Assembly: GCA_017417385.1 (NCBI GenBank)
Contig: JAFPZF010000029.1
Span: 1 to 43,952, forward strand
Length of the DNA stretch: 43,952 bases
Source of the DNA: Bacteroidales bacterium
GTDB taxonomy: Bacteria; Bacteroidota; Bacteroidia; Bacteroidales; Marinilabiliaceae
Reading direction: 5' to 3'
The notes under the pieces are model-generated. The model ran no database searches, was not told the origin of the DNA, and saw only the letters and a program-made list of their open reading frames with translations. Shown here one piece after another: positions 26,595 through 33,218 of the stretch (position 1 is the stretch's first letter; every line of letters begins with the position of its first letter). A program made the translations under genes and the position numbers.

Positions 26595-28151
26595 ATGGAG
26601 AACGAAGAAAAGTACAGGCGCAACGACGACGAGAGGCGTCAGAGCGAAGATAGTCCGCGCCGTGATGGCGAGGGGCGCAGGTTCGGTAGCCGTGAGGCTG
26701 ACGGACAGGATGGTGGCTATCGCCCACGAGTGAACAGGAATTCGGACGGGGAACGTCGTCCGTTCCGTCCACGTTACAACAATGATGGCGATCAGCAGGA
26801 GCGCAGGCCGAGTTTCCGTCCTCGTTACAACGAAGATGGTGACCAGCAGGAGCGCAGGCCGAACTTCCGTCCTCGCTACAATGATGGCGACGATCAGCAG
26901 GAGCGTAGGCCGAGTTTCCGTCCTCGTTACAACGATGGTGGCGACCAGCAGGAGCGCAGACCGAGTTTCCGTCCTCGCTACAACGATGGTGGCGACCAGC
27001 AGGAGCGCAGGCCGAGTTTCAGACCGAGATATAACAATGACGACCAGCAGCAGGAGCGCAGGCCGAGTTTCCGTCCACGTTACAACGATGGCGGTGAGCA
27101 GCAAGAGCGTAGACCATTCCGTCCGAGATATAACGACGAGGACGGCGGTGAGCGCAGGCCGAGTTTCCGTCCGAGGAACAACGGTGGAGACTATGGCAAT
27201 CGTCAGCAGGGAGGTCGTAGCAATGGCGGACGTTTTGACAACCGTCAGCAGGGCAATGGCAGAAGACCACAGCGTGGCAGGCAGGAAGGCGGTAACAAGC
27301 AGTGGGAGCGTAAGCCGTGGCACCAGAAGGCTGAGAATGTCAAGGGACCGCGCTACAAGGTGGACTACAGCCTCTTCGACAGGGAGGAGGATGATGAGCT
27401 TTCGGGACAGAACCCACAGATGCAGGGTATGCCGGAGCAGCTGCGTTTGAATCGTTTCATTGCGATGAGTGGGGTATGCAGCCGTCGTGAGGCAGACGAC
27501 CTCATTAAGGCTGGCAGAATAACGGTCAATGGTGATGTCGTTACAGAGATGGGTGTCATCGTATCGCCCGAAGATAAGGTGACTTTCGACGGCAAGGAGC
27601 TTAAGGCTGAGAAGAAGGTCTACGTTCTCCTCAACAAGCCGAAGGACTGCGTGACGACAACCGATGACCCTGAGGAGAGGAGGACTGTGATGGATCTCGT
27701 TGAGGATGCTGCAACAGAGAGAATATTCCCTGTCGGCAGGCTCGATAGGAATACCACCGGTGTCCTGCTTCTGACCAACGATGGAGACATGGCTGAGAAG
27801 CTGATGCATCCGCGTTACGAGGTCAGGAAGATTTACCATGTCTTCCTCGACAAGAATGTCAGCCAGGAAGACCTTGAGATGATGCTCAGAGGCATAGAAC
27901 TCGAGGATGGACCTGTCGCAGTCGACGAGGTCAGCTATGTAGATAACCGTGACAAGAGTCAGGTCGGTGTCGTACTCCACTCAGGACGTAACCGTATCGT
28001 CCGCCGTATCTTCGAGCACTTTGGCTACAATGTCGAGAGGCTCGACAGAGTCTACTATGGTGGCTTGACTAAGAAGAACGTCCCAAGAGGACACTGGCGT
28101 TACCTGACAGACGAGGAGGTCAATCGTCTCAAGGCAGGCTTCGTAAGATAG
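26595..28151 (+). CDS. rRNA pseudouridine synthase, RluB/RsuA family, with repetitive N-terminus
   Basis: Product of 518 residues. The first 270 or so are a disordered, Arg-rich extension built from a 17-residue repeat (FRPRYNDGGDQQERRPS and variants) followed by RQQGN-type sequence. An S4 RNA-binding domain follows (RLNRFIAMSGVCSRREADDL), then the pseudouridine synthase domain with catalytic Asp in FPVGRLDRNTTGVLLLT and GRNRIVRRIFEHFGY. It should modify 23S or 16S rRNA. Arg-rich tails are known on Bacteroidota homologues, but this one is long and regular. It starts 10 bases after purL, so the two are probably transcribed together. Confidence 0.93.
   Translation: MENEEKYRRNDDERRQSEDSPRRDGEGRRFGSREADGQDGGYRPRVNRNSDGERRPFRPRYNNDGDQQERRPSFRPRYNEDGDQQERRPNFRPRYNDGDDQQERRPSFRPRYNDGGDQQERRPSFRPRYNDGGDQQERRPSFRPRYNNDDQQQERRPSFRPRYNDGGEQQERRPFRPRYNDEDGGERRPSFRPRNNGGDYGNRQQGGRSNGGRFDNRQQGNGRRPQRGRQEGGNKQWERKPWHQKAENVKGPRYKVDYSLFDREEDDELSGQNPQMQGMPEQLRLNRFIAMSGVCSRREADDLIKAGRITVNGDVVTEMGVIVSPEDKVTFDGKELKAEKKVYVLLNKPKDCVTTTDDPEERRTVMDLVEDAATERIFPVGRLDRNTTGVLLLTNDGDMAEKLMHPRYEVRKIYHVFLDKNVSQEDLEMMLRGIELEDGPVAVDEVSYVDNRDKSQVGVVLHSGRNRIVRRIFEHFGYNVERLDRVYYGGLTKKNVPRGHWRYLTDEEVNRLKAGFVR
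26763..27170 (+). repeat. 51-bp tandem coding repeat in the pseudouridine synthase gene
   Basis: About eight copies of a 51-bp unit (the last two one codon shorter) encode FRPRYN..QQERRPS. Units 4 and 5 give identical peptides, others differ at the NDGG positions. Copy number may vary between strains. Confidence 0.8.
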
Positions 28152-28167
28152 TTGATAGAAAAAGACA

Positions 28168-28200
28168 GAGGTGTGGATATGTGAATTATTCACACCTCTT
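28168..28200 (+). terminator. terminator after the pseudouridine synthase gene
   Basis: Perfect 9-bp stem AGAGGTGTG (28168-28176) with CACACCTCT (28192-28200), followed by T-rich DNA. An inner palindrome GTGAAT-T-ATTCAC competes with it. It separates the purL unit from the pectin genes. Confidence 0.75.
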
Positions 28201-28243
28201 ATTGATTATTTCTCATAGAACTCGGATTGTTTTATTATTTGTT

Positions 28244-29872
28244 ATGAATAGTATTTTAAAGGTATGTCTGGCAGCACTGATGACTACAACGGTAGTCTCT
28301 GTCGACGCTCAGGACAAGAAGAACCTTGGAATGGAGGATGTCAACAAGGTCATAGACAACACGCTTGACAGTCTCGACAAGGTAAGACAGAGTAGAATTG
28401 CCCCCGGTCTTAGCCGTAAGGAGGGCAGACCTGTGCTGTTCCTTATCGGCAACTCGACAATGAGGAACGGGACTAAGGGCAATGGTAATAATGGTCAGTG
28501 GGGTTGGGGCTATTTTGCTGAGGACTACTTCAACAAGAACATGATAAGTGTTGAGAATCAGGCGCTCGGTGGAATGAGCAGCAGAACTTTCTACACCCGC
28601 CTCTGGCCCGACATTCAGAAGGCTATTAAGCCTGGAGACTGGGTGATAATCAGTATCGGTCACAATGATAACGGTCCTTTTGACGAGGGACGTGCGAGGG
28701 CGACGATTAAGGGAATTGGCGACGACTCTTTGATGGTCACTATCAAGGAGACGGGTGTCAAGGAGACTGTATATACCCACGGCGAGTACCTCCGTCGCTA
28801 CATACGCGAGACTCGCGCTAAGGGCGGTAACCCTGTCCTGATGTCGCTCACCCCACGCAACGCCTGGGAGGATGGTAGGGTTCAAAGGGTCGACAAGACC
28901 TTCGGCCTCTGGGCAAAGCAGGTCGCTGAGCAGATGAATGTCCCATTCATCGACCTCAATGATATCACTGCTACGAAGTTCGAGAAGTTCGGTGAGCACA
29001 AGATGAGCTATCACTTCTTTGGCGACAAGATTCACACAAGCAAGTTCGGAGCTGTCGTCAATGCTCAGTCCGCAGCTGAGGGTATCGCAGCTTGCAAGGA
29101 CCCTCAGATTCAGTTCCTCCAGTCTTGCCTCGTCAATGTCAAGCCTCGGACTGTCGACGTCAAACGTAAGAAGGGCAAGCCTGTCGTCTTTATCACTGGC
29201 GACAGCACTGTCAAGAATAATGATAATGATAAGGACGGTATGTGGGGCTGGGGTAGTCAGGCTGCAATCGCTTTCGATACGACTAAGATCACTCCAGCTA
29301 ACTGCGCAAAAGCCGGCAGGTCTTGCAGGACATACATGAACGAGGGTCGTTGGGACGAGGTCTACAACAGTATTCAGCCCGGCGACTACGTCCTCATCCA
29401 GTTCGGTCACAACGACATCGGTCCTATCGACTCTCAGAAGGAGAGAGGCGAGATTGCAACGGCTAAGGATACCTGCCACGTCTATCAAAGACAGTCTGAT
29501 GGTAAGTACGAGGTCGTCTATTCCTTCGGCTGGTATCTCAAGAAGTTCATTGAGGATACGAGGGAGAAGGGTGGCACACCAATTCTCGTGTCGCTGACCC
29601 CGAGAAACGAATGGACAGACGGAAAAATCGAGCGCAGGAAGGAGTATATGGACTGGTACGCCGAGGTGGCCAAGGAGACTGGCGTCACCCTGATTGACGT
29701 TCACAACATCTCTGCAGACTTCCTCGACAAGAAGGGTCAGAAGAAGGCTAAGGCTTACTATTGCAAAGACCATACTCACACCTCGCTCCTCGGTGCTAAG
29801 ATGAATGCCGAGAGCATCAAGAAGGGTCTGAAGAACAGCGATTCTGACTTGAAGAAATATCTTAAGAAATGA
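28244..29872 (+). CDS. tandem-SGNH rhamnogalacturonan acetylesterase-like protein
   Basis: Product of 542 residues with a signal peptide (to about VSVDAQ) and two CE12-like SGNH domains. Domain 1 carries FLIGNSTMRNG, GMSSRTF, ISIGHNDNGP and DKIHTS; domain 2 carries FITGDSTVKNN, AGRSCRT, IQFGHNDIGP and DHTHTS. Each keeps Ser, Gly, Asn and the Asp-His pair. CE12 enzymes remove acetyl groups from rhamnogalacturonan-I. The ATG at 28244 opens directly into the signal peptide; an upstream GTG in frame (28181) lies in the terminator hairpin and was rejected. It overlaps the next gene by 4 bases (ATGA). Confidence 0.88.
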   Translation: MNSILKVCLAALMTTTVVSVDAQDKKNLGMEDVNKVIDNTLDSLDKVRQSRIAPGLSRKEGRPVLFLIGNSTMRNGTKGNGNNGQWGWGYFAEDYFNKNMISVENQALGGMSSRTFYTRLWPDIQKAIKPGDWVIISIGHNDNGPFDEGRARATIKGIGDDSLMVTIKETGVKETVYTHGEYLRRYIRETRAKGGNPVLMSLTPRNAWEDGRVQRVDKTFGLWAKQVAEQMNVPFIDLNDITATKFEKFGEHKMSYHFFGDKIHTSKFGAVVNAQSAAEGIAACKDPQIQFLQSCLVNVKPRTVDVKRKKGKPVVFITGDSTVKNNDNDKDGMWGWGSQAAIAFDTTKITPANCAKAGRSCRTYMNEGRWDEVYNSIQPGDYVLIQFGHNDIGPIDSQKERGEIATAKDTCHVYQRQSDGKYEVVYSFGWYLKKFIEDTREKGGTPILVSLTPRNEWTDGKIERRKEYMDWYAEVAKETGVTLIDVHNISADFLDKKGQKKAKAYYCKDHTHTSLLGAKMNAESIKKGLKNSDSDLKKYLKK

Positions 29873-31977
29873 GAAACGCTTTTTTTGCTCTGATAGCGAC
29901 GGCAGTCCTCGGTGCTTGTACTTCCGAGAATATCAACCGCGAAGCTCTTGTCGAACGTAATAATCCGGTAATCTCTGGATTCGATAGTCTGGCGTCTCTG
30001 ACTGTTGGCAACGGCGGCTTTGCTATGACGGTGGATTTTACCGGTCTTCAGACTTTCCCAGAGTTGTACTCCAATGGTGTGCCTCTCGGGACTCAGAGCG
30101 ACTGGGGCTGGCACAAGAATGCCAATCCAGATGACTTGAAGTTCGAGGAGACTCTTTGCGAGGAGGATATGGGTCATGGTCATGCTGAGTTCTACAGCCG
30201 TCAGTTGAAGGATAGCGCCCGTGGCACGGCTGCTAGCAACTGGTACCGCGTCAACCCTCATAGGCTGCATCTCGGTTGTGTTGGCTTAGGATTTGCTGAC
30301 GCTAGTTTGTCGGACTTCTCTGAGGTCAAGAGCAAGCTCGATATGATGGTCGGCAAGATTGAGAGCAGTTTCCGTTATGCCAACGAGCAGTTTCTCGTCA
30401 AGACTGTATGCCACCCAGACAGAGACTTGATCTCTACCGAAGTGACAAGCGACGGCACCACTCCTCTGACGCTCCGTTTCCCTTACCCGACTAGCGCTCA
30501 CTGCGACGACGCCTGCAACTGGCAAAACACTGATGCTCACTCGACTGAGATTGTCTCGACTACTGAGTCTTCTGCCTTGCTCAAGCGTACGATTGACGAG
30601 ACTGTTTACTTTGTTCATGTATCTTGGGAGGGCAAGGCTGTCTTTTCGGCTGCCGAGAAGCCTCACCTCTTTTTGCTGACTCCAGCTGAGCCTGGTCAGT
30701 CTCTCGCTATGACTGTCTTGTTCTCGGAAAACGAAAAGGCGGACAAACTGCCTTCTTTCGCAGAGACTGCTGCCGCTAGCGAACTTTCTTGGCGTAAGTT
30801 CTGGAACGATGGCGCAGCTGTCGACTTTAGTCATTGTAAGGACCCACGAGCTAAGGAACTGGAGAGGCGTGTTGTTCTGAGCCAGTATCTCCTTGCTGCT
30901 CAGTGCGCTGGCAAGACACCACCTCAGGAGACTGGTCTGACCTACAACTCCTGGTTCGGCAAGTTCCACCTCGAGATGATCTATTGGCATCAGGCCTGGC
31001 TTCCCCTCTGGAAGCATTCCGATAAGCTGAAGAGGACGCTCGCCTGGTACCACAAGGCTGAACCTAATGCTCGTAAGATTGCTGAGAGGCAAGGCTTCAA
31101 GGGCGTCCGTTGGATGAAGATGACCGACCCGAGTTCTATCGAGGCTCCTTCTAATGTCGGCAGCTACTTGATTTGGCAGCAACCGCACATAATTCTGCTC
31201 TCTGAGTATGTCTATAGGCAGTCTGCCGACAAGAAGTTCCTTCAGGATATGGCGCCTCTCATCGAGGAGACGGCTGAGTTTATGGCGGATTTCGCAACTT
31301 GGAACTCTGACAAGCAGAGGTACGATATCCGTGGCTTCATTCCTGCTCAGGAGACTCTCCGCGCCAAGGAGGTTGTCAATGCTCCTTTCGAGCTCTCTTA
31401 TTGGCATTTCGGTCTCTCCGTTGCTCAGAAATGGAGGGAGAGACAGGGCCTACCAAGAGATGCTAAGTGGGACAAGATTATCGAGTCTCTCGCGCCTCTG
31501 GCTTTCAACGAGGATAGTCTCTATCTCGCCGCCGAGACGGCTGTCGATACCTACAAGGATATCCGTTTCACAAGCGACCACCCTGCTGTCCTCGGCGCTG
31601 TGGGTATTCTCCCTCTGACCCCGCAGACTCAGATGCCTGTCATGCGCAAGACTCTTGAATGGGTTCGCGACAATTGGAACTGGAACAAGACTTGGGGCTG
31701 GGACTACCCTATGACGGCTATGTGCGCGACTCGCCTCGGTATGCCCGAGATGGCTGTCGAGACGATACTGCTCGACAAGAGGACGAATACCTACTTGCCG
31801 AATGGTCACAACTTCCAGGACCAGCGTCTCCGTTGCTACCTCCCTGGCAATGGCGGCCTACTGACGGCTGTGGCACTCATGTGCGCCGGTTGGGACGGCT
31901 GCCAGGTCAAGAACCCTGGCTTCCCGAAAGACGGCAACTGGGATGTCCGTTGGGAAGGTTTGCAACCGCAACCATAG
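29869..31977 (+). CDS. six-hairpin glycosidase-like lipoprotein
   Basis: Product of 702 residues. A lipoprotein signal ends TAVLGAC. The N-terminal half is beta-rich (LTVGNGGFAMTVDFTGLQTFP); the second half looks like an (alpha/alpha)6 barrel with TYNSWFGKFHLEMIYWHQAWLP, FELSYWHFGLSVAQKW and WNKTWGWDYPMTAMCATRLG. This layout resembles GH65/GH95-type enzymes, but I cannot assign a family or catalytic residues. It is translationally coupled to the esterase, so pectin or rhamnogalacturonan side chains are likely substrates. Codon use (GCT, TCT, ACT, ATT) differs sharply from the ATA/GCG-rich genes elsewhere in the window. Confidence 0.75.
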   Translation: MRNAFFALIATAVLGACTSENINREALVERNNPVISGFDSLASLTVGNGGFAMTVDFTGLQTFPELYSNGVPLGTQSDWGWHKNANPDDLKFEETLCEEDMGHGHAEFYSRQLKDSARGTAASNWYRVNPHRLHLGCVGLGFADASLSDFSEVKSKLDMMVGKIESSFRYANEQFLVKTVCHPDRDLISTEVTSDGTTPLTLRFPYPTSAHCDDACNWQNTDAHSTEIVSTTESSALLKRTIDETVYFVHVSWEGKAVFSAAEKPHLFLLTPAEPGQSLAMTVLFSENEKADKLPSFAETAAASELSWRKFWNDGAAVDFSHCKDPRAKELERRVVLSQYLLAAQCAGKTPPQETGLTYNSWFGKFHLEMIYWHQAWLPLWKHSDKLKRTLAWYHKAEPNARKIAERQGFKGVRWMKMTDPSSIEAPSNVGSYLIWQQPHIILLSEYVYRQSADKKFLQDMAPLIEETAEFMADFATWNSDKQRYDIRGFIPAQETLRAKEVVNAPFELSYWHFGLSVAQKWRERQGLPRDAKWDKIIESLAPLAFNEDSLYLAAETAVDTYKDIRFTSDHPAVLGAVGILPLTPQTQMPVMRKTLEWVRDNWNWNKTWGWDYPMTAMCATRLGMPEMAVETILLDKRTNTYLPNGHNFQDQRLRCYLPGNGGLLTAVALMCAGWDGCQVKNPGFPKDGNWDVRWEGLQPQP

Positions 31978-31997
31978 TCAACGACTTTCTGATTGAT

Positions 31998-32037
31998 AAT
32001 GAGGAGGCGTCGGATGTGTTTCCGGCGCCTCCTCATT
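31998..32037. terminator. strong terminator at the convergent junction
   Basis: A perfect 12-bp stem (AATGAGGAGGCG at 31998-32009 with its complement at 32026-32037) closes a 16-base loop just after the glycosidase-like gene. Confidence 0.8.
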
Positions 32038-32065
32038 TTGCTCTATGTCTCCCCTCTATCGCACT

Positions 32066-32173
32066 GTGGGTTAGCCTTGGTATAGTCTTGGGTTAGTCTT
32101 GGTATAGTCTTGGGTTAGCCTTGGGTTAGCCTTGGTATAGCCTTGGTATAGTCTTGGGTTAGCCTTGGTATAG
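32066..32173 (+). repeat. tandem array of nine 11-bp units
   Basis: From 32075 to 32173 there are exactly nine 11-mers with no spacers. Two variants alternate: YCTTGGTATAG (A) and YCTTGGGTTAG (B), in the order A B A B B A A B A; a partial B unit precedes. The array fills the convergent gap between the glycosidase-like gene and the orphan gene. Nothing else is recognised in 32174-32268, which is C/T-rich. Confidence 0.9.
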
Positions 32174-32268
32174 ACTTCCCCTCGACTCGTCTATTCTGTT
32201 TTTCAGTGTCAAGCAGCCCCCTCCTTCCCCTCGTCTTCAGGGCCTCTCTCTATTCTCGGTCCTTTCTT

Positions 32269-33129
32269 TTATTCTCCTTTTTCCTCGTTCTTCCACCCTT
32301 CGTCACTCATTATCGCTCTGATGTTCACGTCTCCCCTCAACTCCATGAAGGCTTCCCTCATCTTGACGACGTTACTTATCATGTTGTCTATCTCATCTAA
32401 AAGATGGTTGTGTCTTATGTTGACGGTCATCTCTTTCTTGTCCGTCAGCTTGAACGTGATTGTCGTCAGAATCTTCTTATGCTCTGTCTTATACGTCAAT
32501 CCATGCTCCTCCGCTTTCTCCGCAATGAGAGCCTCGGCCGTCGCGATATTCATCTGACGTATCTTCTCCTTTTTCCCCTTTTCGAGTATGATGCTATCGT
32601 ATACGTCTTTGTATTCGCTCGCTGTCTCTCCCAGCGTTTTTATTGTCTCTGTCAGGTATGGCAGTCGACTACGTCCTATGCGTGTCGGCTCGGTCTCATA
32701 ATTCTTGCCTCCAAGAAACGATATCAGGACCTTGTCCTTCCTTAGCTCTTCACAGACATAGCACTTCATCGCTATCCCGTTTGGCATGTCGAAGTGGATG
32801 CTCCCATAATAGTCTGCGCCCTTAAGGGTTGCACCATAGCCATGTATGACGCCTCCTATCTCTCCTATCCATTCTTTTATCATGTTCCTCCGGCGTTCTT
32901 TTACCTTCGCTCTTTCTTCCCTCATCTCTCCGACTATTTTGGGGACTTTCGCCCCCTCTATATGGGTGTCCTCTATCTTCTTGATCTTTTCATTGACTAT
33001 GCTTGCGCATTCGTATGCCCTTACTATGTCTTCCGCTACTCTTTCCTTGTCGGTCCCGTTGTGCTCTTCTATGTATTGTAGCACGTCTTTCTCTGCGGCT
33101 TTTTTCCATCCTGTCTCTCTTTTCGCCAT
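32269..33129 (-). CDS. orphan 286-residue soluble protein
   Basis: Product of 286 residues starting MAKRETGWKKAAEKDVLQYI. It has no signal peptide or membrane segment. Residues about 1-115 are charged helices with a coiled-coil look (VGEMREERAKVKERRR). A central part has YGATLKGADYYGSIHFDMPNG and a short GGKNY segment, and the C-terminal third is again helical with a TTITFKLTDKKEMTVNI strand pair. I recognise no family. The ATG at 33127-33129 was chosen because a further upstream start would read through the GH106 terminator. It lies between that terminator and the 11-bp array and probably has its own promoter, which I could not identify. Confidence 0.65.
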   Translation of the reverse strand: MAKRETGWKKAAEKDVLQYIEEHNGTDKERVAEDIVRAYECASIVNEKIKKIEDTHIEGAKVPKIVGEMREERAKVKERRRNMIKEWIGEIGGVIHGYGATLKGADYYGSIHFDMPNGIAMKCYVCEELRKDKVLISFLGGKNYETEPTRIGRSRLPYLTETIKTLGETASEYKDVYDSIILEKGKKEKIRQMNIATAEALIAEKAEEHGLTYKTEHKKILTTITFKLTDKKEMTVNIRHNHLLDEIDNMISNVVKMREAFMELRGDVNIRAIMSDEGWKNEEKGE

Positions 33130-33158
33130 GCTCTTTTGGTCTTTTGGGTTAAAGAAAA

Positions 33159-33185
33159 TGGAGAGACCCGTCTTGTGTCTCTCCA
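33159..33185 (-). terminator. terminator of the GH106 operon
   Basis: A 9-bp stem (TGGAGAGAC and its complement) followed on the minus strand by ATTTTCTTT gives a classic intrinsic terminator 30-60 bases after the GH106 stop. Confidence 0.75.
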
Positions 33186-33218
33186 CTTTATCTGTTCTTT
33201 TGGTTTGGGGCTTTCCCC

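Noticed and set aside
26592-27980. 462-residue antisense ORF across the pseudouridine synthase gene
   Set aside because: It mirrors the repetitive coding repeat and has no family motif; the sense frame has clear S4 and synthase domains.
28256-29779. 507-residue antisense ORF across the tandem esterase
   Set aside because: The sense frame has signal peptide and two complete SGNH domains; the antisense product is featureless.
32066-32173. CRISPR array
   Set aside because: Units are 11 bp and directly adjacent with no unique spacers, and no cas genes are present.
31978-32268. Replication dif site at the convergent junction
   Set aside because: No 28-bp XerCD-like half-site pair was seen by eye in the gap.
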